From: Leuctra nigra
Lineage: Eukaryota > Arthropoda > Insecta > Plecoptera > Leuctridae
Assembly (NCBI GenBank): GCA_934045905.1
Contig: OW203769.1
Span: 23,343,705-23,407,704 of the forward strand
DNA length: 64,000 nucleotides
Reading direction: 5' to 3'
Shown: in pieces, positions 1-11,915 of the stretch
Position numbering within the stretch: position 1 is the stretch's first letter
Layout: the number at the start of each line of letters is the position of its first letter
Program-made: the position numbers and the translations under genes
Notes under the pieces: model-generated
The model's database searches: none
What the model was told of the DNA's origin: nothing
What the model saw: only the letters and a program-made list of their open reading frames with translations

Positions 1-2040
1 ATAATAATTTTTTATTTGTATCTAAAGAATTAATGGTATATTTTGTTGATACAAGAATTGAATTAGAATAATTTTTTTTTTAAAAGTAAGTTCTACATAA
101 AATGAAAGTGTTTTCTTTTCCAAGACCGTCTACACAAAACTGTGAGAGCGCGTCAAATCAAAGATTTTAACTCAAATTTCATATTTCTGATGAATCGCTA
201 ACGATAATCAATAATATCGACTGTTTATCGATACATAACTACCAACACATAATAAAATGCAATAATTATACATTCTGATTACCTACACGATTTAAATACA
301 ATTACCATTGCACTCTTTCCTAATTACGAAATGAAAACCTCATTAATAATCCCATCCTCTGCCTACAAACCATTCCTTTTTATAACAAACGAACGAACAT
401 AAAAAAAACGGTATGTATATTTAGCATTCAAATTAGCCCAATGTATTTCCGCAGCTAGACCTTTTGTGTTAACCTCATTTGGAATGATTACAAGCCAGGA
501 GACGCCACTCCGATTCGAGCCCGAGTCTGTAGAAGACCGGCCATTAGAAATATCAAAATGTTTGCTCTATAATTGGGAAATTTCATTATGAAGTACAAAG
601 CAATTTTATTTGGACAATACTTATTTCTGATCATGGTTTACCAATAATATGTGTGATGAATAACTGGTGTATAATCCATTTTTTGCTCTAAAATCATTAT
701 CAAGCGTAACACGAAGTTCTTCCCTGTAGGATTTCATTCTTCAATGCGTGATTTGCCATTGAACATTATTTATTTTGAAAGTCAAACAGCTGTTCAATTT
801 ATTTCAATAACAGTAGTTCCCCCTCAGGAAACGGGGGGGGGGGGAGGGAATTTAAGGTTCCAGCCAGGGGAAAAGTGCTGCCGTAAAAGGACAAAAACGT
901 AATTTTAAAATATTTTCATATTTGAAAGGAATACTGTAGGTGATCAGATATCGAATTGCCGCAAGCTATTGTTCAAAACGCATAGAAAGTAGATAATATC
1001 AACATTTTCCTGGGCCTGTGCGGCCCTGAACCGCATATGGTTGTGTGTAAACTTGTTTTCCTCAAAATCACGTCTTGAATTTATAGATAAATAAATAATT
1101 TTCAATATTATATTTCAATATTTTCACACTGCAGTTGGTATTTATTAACATTTTCACCTAACTGAGGGATTCAGTAAAAACCATATTTCATTATATGCAT
1201 ATTATTTAGAGTGAACTTTTTGAGTTGAAATTCAACTTATAATTCCAACCTGTGCATTTAGACAGCAAGGCAACGATCACAAGGCGATTTTTTTAATGTA
1301 ACACAAGAAATACACAAATACAAATAAACATTCGCAATTTATCCTTCAAAGCCTCAACGGGCTAATCTGAAGGTTTCTTAATAATTTACACTTTTTAGAG
1401 GTCGAACATGAAACAAATGAATATCAAAAGTATAATAGATTTCTACTATATAATTTCAGTACACAGCACATAAATTATAGATACATTCGGGTACATTCAG
1501 TTTACAATATAGTTTACCAGCTCTCTTAGCATCCAAGGTTTCAAAACAGCTTTGACTTCATTATAAGTTTTAAAATCTCTGATAGTTTCTGGAATGCAAT
1601 GCACCTAACAGTAAAGTAACCAGTGAGAACATTTAAATATAATAAAATATATGGTATTTAAAAATGCTTTTAGATATACCTAGGTACTTGTATTTACCCA
1701 TTTAAAACATCCACAGCCATGGGCGTCTGCAGGATTTCTGCCAGGTGGGGACAAGGCACGGAAAACAATATTTGACGGGTAAAGGAGGGTGTGGGGGAAG
1801 CACCCCATCGATTTTTCGTTTCGGACACATTGAAATCAAATTTAAAATGTTATGAGGTGTATTTGTTGAAATATTCAATAATTATAAATTTGACACTTTG
1901 GGGTTGTGGGAGACATGTTCAACCAGGCCCGGCAAGGCTTTTTTTGTTTTTTTGACACTTCGAAATCAATTTTCTTTAGTTTTTTGGTTTCAAAATGAAA
2001 CTATACGTAAAACACCAGGAAAATTGTATGTTTTCCTGAC
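1..2040. other. AT-rich non-coding stretch
   Basis: No open frame with coding character is visible on either strand. It contains a 12-base G run at 833-844 and a fragment at 1128-1190 that recurs downstream of the tRNA-like repeat near 35.9 kb. A GATTCGAGCCC string near 513 resembles a pol III B box, but no tRNA fold surrounds it. Confidence 0.6.
1128..1190 (+). repeat. dispersed repeat fragment shared with 35917-35977
   Basis: About 60 bases, starting with GCAGTTGGTATTTATTAAC and including CTGAGGGATTCAGTAAA, recur with small differences at 35917-35977, directly after a tRNA-like B-box block. The simplest reading is the 3' body of a short interspersed element whose head is missing here. Confidence 0.55.
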
Positions 2041-2046
2041 ATCCAA

Positions 2047-2106
2047 GGGGGGAGGGGGGGGGGGGGGGGGCAAGTGCCTCCCCTTGCCCCCCCCCCCCCC
2101 CCCCCC
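2047..2106. repeat. G-run/C-run palindrome
   Basis: Six G, one A and 17 G are followed by a short CAAGTGCCTCCCCTTG linker and 20 C. The two runs can pair into a very stable hairpin, or the G strand can form a quadruplex. It creates a spurious Gly/Pro-rich reading frame with no coding value. Confidence 0.8.
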
Positions 2107-2527
2107 TCCTGTGGACTCTCATGACCACAGCAGTACCTGCAATAAGTAAATATTGATAATCTAGATGTTTCTATATTTTGTCTGGATTTTGTTAATAGCT
2201 AATTAGTGGTAGAAGGCTTGTAAAAAACTGAGACAAAGTACAAACGGACAAAGTAAACTGTGAATATACTAGTGAATATATTAAAATTATTAAATTGGAA
2301 GGGAACTTAGTTTTAAAAACTGTTATTAGAAAAAGCGAACCCTGAGCTGAGAGAAAGTTTGATTTTAAAAATGGAAATATGGAAAAATAACAGCTTCCAT
2401 TTTTCAAAACTACAACACTTATTAGAATTAGATGATTGTAAATGATTAATGTTTTTCTTATCAAGCCGAGTTATAAATTCTCAGCAAGGTTAGGCCATAG
2501 ATCAGTGTCGCCGAACTAATTTTTGTG

Positions 2528-2553
2528 CCCCCCCCCCCCCCCCCCCCCCCCCC
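2528..2553. repeat. C26 homopolymer
   Basis: An uninterrupted run of 26 C. It is the longest of about a dozen G/C homopolymers in the window and stands out in an AT-rich background. Confidence 0.9.
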
Positions 2554-2865
2554 ACCCTTAGTTGATATTTCAAATACCTTTTTATTCACAAAATGTGACC
2601 ACTGAAATAATAATATAAATAAAAAAAATCATTTCATTTGAGACATATTTTGAGAGTTGGCTGAAAATACGAGGAAAGCTATTTAAATGAAACTTCATAC
2701 CTACTTGTTTCAACGAAAATTATGCCATTTACCATTATTCCGAAAATTGTAAAATGTGTTTGGTTTGGCGTGTGAAATATTGTTCGATTCGTTTCATAAC
2801 ATAAAAGACACTGAATGAACCAGGCACGTATAGGAAGGATCACTTATAAATTTGCTTAAATAAAA

Positions 2866-3000
2866 AAAACGCCCTGCGGGACAACTATTAGAGGGTTGTT
2901 TGCTTCAGTTCGTGCATTTTAGAGCCCCAGAATCACTTTTAAATGGCTAAATTTTAAAAAGACGCCCTGCGGAGATAAAATTGAGGGGCCCGCAAGTCAA
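2866..3000. repeat. degenerate GCCCTGCGG-type tandem repeat
   Basis: Two blocks of the type AAAAACGCCCTGCGGGACAA...TTTTAGAGYCCCAGAATCAC occur here. The same unit appears in about three copies at 47735-47955. This looks like the internal tandem repeat of one dispersed non-autonomous element family. Confidence 0.5.
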
Positions 3001-3004
3001 AAAG

Positions 3005-3300
3005 TTATGAGTACTACTGCCATAGGTCAACAAAGGGGTACAGGTCCGTGGGAGTCCAGTACTGGTGCCGAGGGCCGGAAGGGTTTGGGCCGGTGGAACA
3101 CAATTTGGGGGGATATCCGTCTAGAGAGGGAGCCGTGGCCTCACCAATGGTCTGTCCGGCATGCGGCATGTCCCTCTCACAAGCAGAAATGCTCGCCGGC
3201 CTAGCCGCAGGCCGGCGGATCACTGTGTGATCACTGGTCAGTGGTCAGTGGTCAGTGGATCACTGGTCAACACAACCCCCACTACCGTGCTAAGATGACA
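3005..3300. other. GC-rich, CpG-containing island of unknown nature
   Basis: This stretch is clearly richer in G+C than its surroundings, with several short overlapping frames on both strands (65, 69 and 60 codons). The + frame at 3048-3230 contains a CPACG zinc-ribbon-like string, but I recognise no family. The end (about 3220-3270) has direct repeats of GGTCAGT and GATCACTG. It could be a transposon coding remnant or an unrelated insertion. Confidence 0.35.
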
Positions 3301-3779
3301 GTCTTTGGGGGGGAACTTTGGGCTTGTTGTTTTCCCTAAAACACACACACATCTAGTGAGTAATGAATAATTATAATTCCATTTCTTTAGTCTAAATCGC
3401 ATTCATAAAAATCTGTAAGAAAACAATGTTTATGTGATTCGTGTTTCTCTGGACGCTTTCACATTTATTACATAAACTTTTATTTCGTTGATATAAACAG
3501 TGACTCTTTATCCATTCATACCAGTGTCAATTTACCCAGTGACGAGCAGTTCGAGCGAATTTTTTAAAAATAACTCTTTGAAATAAATCTTCTTTAAAAA
3601 GCTTATTTTAAATTATTTTATTTTTGACCAGATTGGTACATACGTAACATTAGTCACGTCAAAAACACAAAATCCCATTAACACTTATTACAAAATTCAA
3701 CAAAACTACACACATAATAAAAATAATTTTCCTAAAGAAATTTTCTTAACACTATTTTAAATTTGTCTCTTATCATTTA

Positions 3780-4185
3780 AACTCAAAGCTTTGAGGTATT
3801 ACACTCCATGTAAGTAGGTTCCATCTTCAAATGAAGCTATACATTAAAGTCACACTTAAATCTATTAATGTGCTTGTGCACTTGAACATTCGTCATGTCA
3901 GTCAATATCATATAAAATTACATTCATAATAACTATACAGGGTAGAGGCAGAATATTAAAATCCTTGAACAGCTTCACACATGGATCCTTATAAAACACA
4001 CCAGAAGCTAGTCGGGTTAAAACAACTGACATTTTGCCAGATATCTTATTGCTCTCTTTTGTATTAACGAATATAGTATTAGCATAAGATGACTGGCCCC
4101 ATAATATAATTCCATATTGGATAAGTGAATGAACATAAGAGAAATAAATTAATTTTGCTGTTTTTATACCACATAGTTCTACCAT
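3780..4185 (-). pseudogene. decayed non-LTR retrotransposon reverse-transcriptase C-terminus
   Basis: The minus-strand frame 4185-3898 reads like the thumb/C-terminal end of a Jockey/CR1-type reverse transcriptase: a YFSYVHSLIQYGIILWG block followed by KLFKDFNILPLPC. Family members usually carry a YFxxFHSHxxYGIxxWG...PLFKxLxILxxxxxY pattern at this place. Frame is lost soon after; below 3898 a shifted frame still shows a VHKHINRFKCDFN block before a stop, like the usual HNTR...H(R) tail. The catalytic FADD region and everything upstream are absent, so this is a dead 5'-truncated copy. Family level (Jockey versus CR1) is not certain. Confidence 0.6.
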
Positions 4186-6365
4186 ACACTTAACAAGGAA
4201 ACAGTGGGCATTCCAAGACAGTTTATTGAACCATATTTAGGTAGACATATTTTACATGGAACATAGAGTGTAAATTATATCAAAGTTATTTCAATGGTCT
4301 CCAATTTGTCGAAGCGTGTGATTGGACTGATTTCAGTAACGGCCGTCATTCTAGACTGTCTGGATTCTATGTCACGAGGAAAAACAAGGCAATGGGGGAA
4401 GAGGGATGTTAGTAATTGGCTTGTTGCCAATACGTCCAATGACACTGGTGGTGGCTTTTCTTCCCTCTCCATCCCCCACCCTTATACCGAGCAGGCACGT
4501 GTCCACGAGATCTAACACGAGTGAATTATTCATCACGCTCATTTGGCAACATCGCAATACAAAAACATTGTGCATAATACAATTATTTTGTAGTGAATAT
4601 ATGACACAATTGCATAAATGCACATTATAATTTAATTTTATAAATTGTTGTCTTGTCTATATTTGAGCGTGCAATCATGATAATTATGGTATGAAACTAG
4701 TTTCCTCAAAAATTTATTTCATAGTGCAGAGTAAAGAGAGGGAAAGGTACTTTATTGAAAAATACTGCCATTATAAATGGATGCCTAAAGACACAGCATA
4801 ACATTATAAGAAATTGTAATATAAATATGATTGATTGGCTATTAAAAATGAAAGCAGTAAAAGTATGAATTATGATTATGTTGATGAATAGGGAAGTGTC
4901 GTGAAATTTTGTAAAATTTCTAAATATCAACATAATAAATAAATATATAAACACACTTCTCACTCGTGAACATTAAAATTTTCATTTATAAAATCAAATT
5001 CAAATACATGGGATATTTTGGCGGGAAAAACGGACTCCAACAATGTGTTACTATTGTGATTCCTTTGTTGCTATGACAATATAGCAAATAGTGATGTGTC
5101 AATTTTCCTGTTTTAAAATTAGAAGATATCTTTCAAACTTTGTACATTAATTCCTTGAGAACTATTCGTCCCACTCCCATCTGTGTTCAGCAACATCTCA
5201 ACTTTCATAAAATAATTAATTTGGAATCTTCATGACAAGCAAGCCGACAGGACGTGTGTTACCTAGAAAGTCTAGCATTACCTATCTAAGATTCTTGTGA
5301 GAAAAATAATAGGTAATAGTACTGCCTCTATTAATACTTTTTGCTATCGAAATACCAATAATTTACAAAACTATATAATTAAAATTAACAGTCAGCTGAC
5401 ACCCGAATTAATCTTGCCATATAATATCCGAATAAGACTAAGCGAACCAATGAGAGAGTAGGAGAGTCGAGTTAATTCTGTAAAATGATGTATATTACTT
5501 AAATAAGTTGTAGCTTGAGAGAAAGTAATGTGAAATTCTACATTGTAGTCATTGTATTTTTCAGCTATCCGAACGTAAAACGTTTGATGGGTGATGTGAT
5601 TTAAAATTGTTGCGTAGATTATTTTTAAAGAATCTATTAAAGTTCTTTCCCTTTAACGAGTATGCCCGTATCTCTTACGTTTTGGCATTCTACATAATCA
5701 TAAAAAAATGAAATTTAACAAATTTGCTCAATATTTGATAGCTCTATATTCCCATCATACAAAAATCTGCTTCCTAACACATCCCAAAAATTATATAGAA
5801 TTTTTACCTCTACCTACCTACAAATTAACTCATTCTTTAAAGGATTAACGTAACCTTAAAAAATCATCTTAAAAAATGGACGCCATTATATGTTATTTAT
5901 TCTAGTACAAATGTACAAATAATTTTGGAATAAATAGGCAACCCCCTTTCTTTTGGGGTGCAAATTATTTCATTTTCAATAATAAAAAAGGGAGGGGGAT
6001 TTATTTATGATACAAAATGGCTTCCATGTTCATTTGATTTTCGCGATATATCGGTTATACAGAACATGTGCCATATTTCCCGCTCGCCATTGGGGAATAC
6101 GACTACATTTATTGATTGATTTATTCTACAAAACTGAACATGGTTCATCATTTTGATATTTATTGGTATTTGGAGGACAATAAATAGCACACGTAAGGTT
6201 TTATTTTAACCTGCAGTGTTTATGTGCATATAGTGATTTGAGTGATTTAAAATGTAAGAATTTGTGGTTATAATAAAGAATTGTTGATGCAATTCAATTA
6301 ATGTTATTTTAATAAATTTAACGTTTTGTCGAATAATTTAACAACACATTTCAAGAAGATTTTTT
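4186..6365. other. AT-rich non-coding stretch
   Basis: About 2.2 kb without recognisable gene, tRNA or strong inverted repeat. Short open frames here are low-complexity or overlap in several frames, and none resembles a protein family. Confidence 0.5.
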
Positions 6366-6527
6366 TTATCGATAATAAACTAGGGGCGACTGTAGGTAAT
6401 GAGGAAATTCAGAATATCTGTTTTTATAAATGTAGGTAACAAAGGTTTTGACAGTTGTTAGAATGTCCTCAGCATCCTTTTCAGAATCTACAAAACGGTC
6501 TTCGTATATACATAACATCTTCACCAT
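6366..6527 (-). pseudogene. possible small coding remnant (53 aa), unrecognised
   Basis: On the minus strand a 53-codon frame from the ATG at 6527 has coding-like, charged composition (for example EDRFVDSEKDAEDILTTVK). The frame continues upstream past an in-frame stop with another plausible stretch (LTNSSEPYRIDFESN). It may be a decayed exon or the end of a transposon gene. No family is recognised, and chance cannot be excluded. Confidence 0.2.
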
Positions 6528-6811
6528 CTACAACTCATTTTGCTTCAATCTACAATTTGATTCAAAATCAATTCTATATGGTTCAGAAGAATTTGTTAAT
6601 CTTTTCCTCGTTTCAACACATTTATTCATTTCCCACTGTTTTGTAATTTACTGTACCTATTCAATTTCTCATTATGTTCTAATCATTCTAATGTTCACTT
6701 TCATTTTCATAACATATTTTTGGTCAACGTGGAATTCGTTTGACTCCAACCACGCATGTTTTTGTCAATCACAAAATTCACTCACAGAATCTAATACCTA
6801 ACCTCTTAGTT

Positions 6812-8886
6812 ATAGGCCAAGCAACGAAGGCTAAAAACAGGCCGAACCCGGGACAAATTGCAAGATTTGTCTTTTTCATCAGACCTTATTCAGAAAAATT
6901 CGCTGATTACAACAAAACAAAGTTTTACGCAGAGATGTGAAGGGAAATTGTCCAAAATTACGTGTAAAGTTCAAATTTTGAGAACATAAAATATATTTTT
7001 TTAGAATTACAGAACACATTTTGATATTTGTTTTCAATAAAAAGTATGTATTTTATTAGAATACAATACTCGAAAAAAAATTGGGTGATGATATTAATTA
7101 TTTTCGGATTTATTCAATGATTTCATAAAATGACGTCATTTAAATAATTAGTCGTAGTGACTTAACTAAAGGAGCTAGAATAAAGTTTTTACGGGAAAAT
7201 GTTGGTAATAAAGCCTAATATTTTTGGTATGAATATGATCAAAAGTTCACCACGCATCTACTAATTGTTGTCAAACAAAATTTTAATCAAATTATATGAA
7301 AAATTAAACATCAATATAACGCAATTATTGGCATAACGGCGGAACTGTTTGATCAGGAAATGTTGTCCCTTATAGAATTTTGGTGCCTGATAAAACCTAG
7401 CCCAGAGAGAGATTTGGGACGCCATTTTGAAACCGGAAGTGGCATCATCTTGAAAACGGCTGAACCGATTATAACGGAACTGGTGGCAATTGACTCCAAC
7501 GGTTATATGACAAAACAGTTCAATAGTAAAACCAGAAATTACCAATAACAAATACCGGAAATGACGTCACAAGTATTCAAAATTCTTCTAAACCCACTGT
7601 TCAACAATAAATACATTATTCTGGCTTGTTATAATGTAATATATGAATTTATTAAAAAAAAATCTATAGTCGCCATTTTGAGAACCGGAAGTGATTCCAT
7701 AGCTCGGAAACGTTTTTTTTATAAAATCTTTATTCACACATGTACATAGATTTACAATCACAGTTGATATACAAACAGAAAAAGTGAATAATAGGAATAC
7801 TTAGTAACCAATAAAGAAATCAGGGTCTTTAACTTCCAGGCAAAAGGAAACGTATTGGAATGAAATCAAATACCAATTAATTAAATGGATACCACTCTGT
7901 GTCTGGAATTAGAAAAGGTTTTAAGCCTTATGCCGGCATAATTTTATGTTGGTACAGCATTATAACTAGGTACCAATATTTTTATTACCATGATATAACC
8001 ATGTTAAAACTTATTATTTTATCATTATAAATAGCGACTTTTACAATTAAATGCATAAAGATATGCATTTATGTATTTATTTAATGTACTTATTGTCAAA
8101 TAGGGGGGTTTAGAAGAATTTTGAATATTTGTGACGTCATTTCCGGTATTTTTTATTGGTAATTTCTGGTTTTACTATTAATCTGTTCTGTCATATGACC
8201 GTTGGAGTCGATTGCCACCAGTTCCGTTATTATCGGTTCAGCCGTTTTCAAGATGATGCCACTTCCGGTTTCAAAATGGCGTCCCAAATCTCTCTTTGGG
8301 CTAGGTTTTATCAAGCTCCAAAATTCTATAAGTGACAACATTTTCGGATCAAACAGTTCCGCCGTTATGCCAATAATTGCGTTATATTGATGTTTAATTT
8401 TTCATATAATTTGATTAAAATTTTGTTTGACAACAATTAGTAGATGCGTGGTGAACTTTTGATCATATTCATACCAAAAATATAAGGCTTTATTACCAAC
8501 ATTTTCCTGTAAAATCATTTATTCTAGCTCCTTTAGTTACGTCACTACGACTAATTATTTAAATGACGTCATTTTATTAAATAAATGAACAAATCCAAAA
8601 ACAATTAATATCATCACCCAATTTTTTTTCGACTATTGTATCCTCATATAATACATACGTTTTATTGAAAACAAATATCAAAATGTGTCCTGTGATTCTT
8701 AAAAAAAATATTTTATGTTCTCAAAGTTTGAACTTTACACGTAATTTTGGGCAATTTCCCTTCACATCTCTGCGTAAAAATTTTTTTTGTTGTAATCAGC
8801 GAATTTTTCTGAATAAGGTCTGATGAAAAAGACAAATCTTGCAATTTGTCCCGGGTTAAATGCTTCGTTGCTTGGCCTATTAGTAA
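6812..8886. mobile_element. long foldback (inverted-repeat) element
   Basis: The left arm (about 6812-7690) reappears as a reverse complement in the right arm (about 8025-8886). The outermost shared sequence is ATAGGCCAAGCAACGAAG. Identity is high near the ends and weakens towards the centre. The arms encode mirror-image 62-codon frames (7360-7548 on + and 8153-8341 on -) that are nearly identical only because the DNA is inverted. Both arms carry CCGGAAGTGGC / TGACGTCA / CGCCATTTTG motif blocks like the three motif-array elements downstream. No transposase is present, so it is non-autonomous. The spacer holds a LINE tail insertion. Confidence 0.75.
7714..7845 (-). mobile_element. 5'-truncated LINE tail inserted in the foldback
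   Basis: A 132-bp insert is bounded by an 8-bp direct repeat GGAAACGT (7706-7713 and 7846-7853), consistent with a target-site duplication. Read on the minus strand it ends in TGTGAATAAAGATTTTATAA followed by A residues, a typical non-LTR 3' end. It shares the 12-mer TGTGAATAAAGA with the end of the RLE-type element at 18.8 kb. Confidence 0.6.
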
Positions 8887-9086
8887 CAACATTATGTTTG
8901 GAATGGAATTCACATAAATGTTTAATATATTCGAGCCTGGACAACAAACATGGAATATTAATACGAGGGTTTAATTATTTGATAGAAGGACGACTTTATG
9001 TAATTCACTGATGATTCAATCCCGTATCATATCAATGCTAAGTGGAATGAATCACACCTACCATTATTAGATAGTTTAATTAAACA

Positions 9087-9227
9087 ATGGCTTCATTCAA
9101 ATCTGGAGCTATTGTATTACCATCAGGAAATGTCAATCAGGAATATAATGCTCGAAAATTGGTGTTATTCAACGAAAAAGAAGACGATTTCTTTATAACG
9201 TCCTGCCAGCAAAATCTCCAAATGTGA
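9087..9227 (+). pseudogene. possible small ORF (46 aa), unrecognised
   Basis: ATG at 9087 opens a 46-codon frame whose composition is protein-like (MASFKSGAIVLPSGN ... LFNEKEDDFFI) and which ends in TGA at 9225-9227. It lies just right of the foldback. It could be an exon or transposon remnant; a second frame across the same DNA is also open, so support is weak. Confidence 0.2.
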
Positions 9228-9504
9228 ATGATGTTTTAGAGAAGCTAGCAAACAAATGTTGCTATGGTAACCACGCTTGGAATCAAAGTTCTCAGGAGGC
9301 TTAGAAAGTATTAAAACAAATCCAGACGGCAGTGGTCAGGGTCAATAGAATGTAATTCATATTTTTGGATGTTAGAAGGGATTTAAATCTGTATTTTAAT
9401 TAAGTAAAGCATTCTTATTTCTTGTTTGTTATTTTATTTTGAGCCCTTTATTTTTGCCAACAACAAAAAATCTAATCAATGCACCTGTACATCGAAATAA
9501 GCCA

Positions 9505-9672
9505 GGACCCTTACCTAATATCGCCAATTTTTCAGTAGCACCGTGTTACAGTAGCACGATCGGCTAGTTGCCATGGCGACAATGTTAGCTCTTATGGCTA
9601 AAACTTTTAAAACAAAAGTTGTGCTACAGTAACACGGTGCTACTGAAATTTGGCGATATTAGGTAAGGGTCC
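9505..9672. mobile_element. hairpin MITE, 168 bp
   Basis: About 45-bp terminal inverted repeats begin GGACCCTTACCTAATATCGC and close with its reverse complement. The arms include CAGTAGCACCGTGTTAC. There is no coding capacity. The architecture is that of a miniature inverted-repeat transposable element; no clear target-site duplication is visible. Confidence 0.8.
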
Positions 9673-9832
9673 AGCGTCCTAAAAGCAAGACGCAGGGTAA
9701 AATTAGGCAGCACACTGCAAAACGTGCAATAAAACCTTCTGAAAATAAAATAATTAACTTTTTAACTCTAGTTAGTAGGGTTCTAAATTTCTGAACGACT
9801 TTTTTGGGGGGGAATGGGGGAGTTTTTTGGGG

Positions 9833-10311
9833 TGTTTTATTTTAGATTTTTTTTAGATTTTTTTGGCATAATCGTTTTTTTTTACCAATGGGACTAATAA
9901 AAAAAGAAGGAGTAGTTGAGTAGTACGAGTAAGAATGTAGTAGGTACTATTTTGTGTTACATACCTATATGAATTTTGCGTGAGAATGAAAAAAGAATAC
10001 AAGTGAATGCAAAAAAATGCATCTTATTTCTCCTGTGAAATGATCCAATAAATGGGTAATGACATTACTATTGTTTTATTTGAGATTTTTTTTGAGATTT
10101 TTTGGCATAAATCGTTTTTTTTTTACCAATGGGACTAATAAAAAAAGAAGGAGTAGTTGAGTAGTACGAGTAAGAATGTATGTAGGTACTATTTTGTGTT
10201 ACACCTATATGAATTTTGCGTGAGAATGAAAAAATAATACAATTGAATGCAAACAAATTCATCGTATTTCTCCTGTGAAATGATCCAATAAATGGGTAAT
10301 GACATTACTAT
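9833..10311 (+). repeat. tandem duplication, two copies of about 239 bp
   Basis: Copy 1 (9833-10071) and copy 2 (10072-10311) share nearly every base, including AAGAAGGAGTAGTTGAGTAG, TGAATTTTGCGTGAGAATG and CCAATAAATGGGTAATGAC. Differences are small indels in T and A runs. No inverted ends or coding frame are visible. Confidence 0.85.
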
Positions 10312-11520
10312 TTGACCGATCTGATTTTACCTGAGCTGTAGCAACCTATTAAATACGAGATACGTATTATGTGGATCTCATTACTACTATGGTGTTTTCA
10401 ACAGGGATCCAGGACAATAGAGATCGTGCTTACAGTTACATTCTTTCCTTCGTGCTGATGTCATCCCTTATTTCATCAGATATGGATACAAACTTCAGCT
10501 ATCTTGAAGAAGACTCTTAAGAAAATTAATTAGGTAGGTTATTGACTTCAATTAGTCTCACAAAGGTTGTGAGACTACTTGTAAAATGTCTCTTTTAAGG
10601 TACCTCGGCTACCTCATTATTGTAAATATTCACTAAATATTAAATCTCATGAATTTCACAATTTAGATCTGCGACAGTTTGAGCAAAAAGTGTTTTGTAG
10701 TTCTAGGACGACGCCCGATAATTATAGTAACTTTTATAAAATGCAATACACTTTCAATAATTCGTACATGAGCCAAAGATTTAACCAGTATGTAGTTAGA
10801 ATTATATCAGGATCCTAAACCTTCTTTCCAGTAGTTTTCTTTCCATCTTGGGATTTCTTCACCAGACTATTATGAGTTATCTTGCAATTCTTGGCACGTA
10901 CATTCTACTCCGTCCATGTTGGCAGTAGTTTTTCTTTAGACTTAACACTTAGATATTGCAAAAGCTCACCGAGAAAGTTGAAAGCTAGTTTGATCGATCA
11001 TGATGTAGGTTTTTGAAAATCCCAGAAGCTCATAGCTCGTAGTTTGTGATGTATTTTTCATCTCTGTATACTGTCAGAGAATATAGTAAAACAGCTGTTA
11101 TAATTATTAGAAATGTGTTTTGATGGAATATAACTATGAGTACCAAATTCTCTCTTCTAGCACGTCTCACAATCTATATTTTTATAAAAATCTCTATATT
11201 TCACTCTCTTTTCATTAGGCTTCATCAGGAGTTTGACAGTTAACAATTGAACAATTGAAACATATAACAATTGAAAAACTTATGAGTATTTATTCTACTG
11301 GCTACGTTTATGAAGATGGAATTTGATCGCGAACAATTATGTTCCTTGTCCGGAAGAAAGCATGAAATTATGAATTTGGGAAAGAACTTGAGAAAAATAT
11401 ACGTTTTTGTTGGCATTTCTTGGGTGACAATAAAAGGGAATTTAGAGATTAACTTAGGTATTAAAAAATGTTAAGGTGTATTAAAAATACCAATTTGCAT
11501 CAAAGGCAGGAAATAAAGGG
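10312..11520. other. non-coding stretch, no recognised feature
   Basis: About 1.2 kb without coding-like frames, strong repeats or RNA genes. Confidence 0.5.
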
Positions 11521-11660
11521 ATGTGTGTTGTGAAAAATATCCGATTTGCCTGGCGAGAGCTCTACCAACTGAGCTACCCGATCGGACGGACGGACATTAG
11601 ACACAACACACTGATGAGGGTTAGAGATCTCCGAGGAGAATGGAATGAAGGTAGAGAATG
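11521..11660 (-). repeat. tRNA-like repeat, copy a (internal B-box deletion)
   Basis: Read on the minus strand: CATCAGTGTGTTGTGTCTAA, then a tRNA-like D-arm (GGTAGCTCAGTTGGTAGAGC), half of the anticodon arm, then directly TCGGATATTTTTCACAAC. Compared with the copies at 18.3 and 38.0 kb, about 30 bases covering the rest of the anticodon arm and the T arm (B box) are missing. The pol III promoter is therefore incomplete. Confidence 0.65.
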
Positions 11661-11915
11661 CTACTACGAACTGTCATACCACCGGGGACGAAAAAGCAAT
11701 TTCTTTAGTTGGCACATTTTCAAAATACCATTAGAGAAATGTAGTGTAAATTCCTTTCCCATGGTTACTTCTATATAGACCATGAGCCAGCCGTAGTGGA
11801 CCCTCCCCCACCCCCCTGCTCCATGAGGTCTGAAAGTGGTTTTGGGTACCTCAAGGTACGCACATTACACTTTCACTTGTTTGACATCTGCCCGGTGGTG
11901 GAACAACCCCCCAGG

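Noticed and set aside
6448..6801. 117-codon + frame as a membrane protein
   Set aside because: It is a Phe/Ser/Ile-rich translation of AT-rich DNA. The minus strand has the more coding-like frame, and neither matches a family.
7360..8341. Mirror 62-codon frames at 7360-7548 (+) and 8153-8341 (-) as a conserved small protein
   Set aside because: Their similarity is explained by the inverted DNA arms; the reverse strands are equally open, and no homologous family is known to me.
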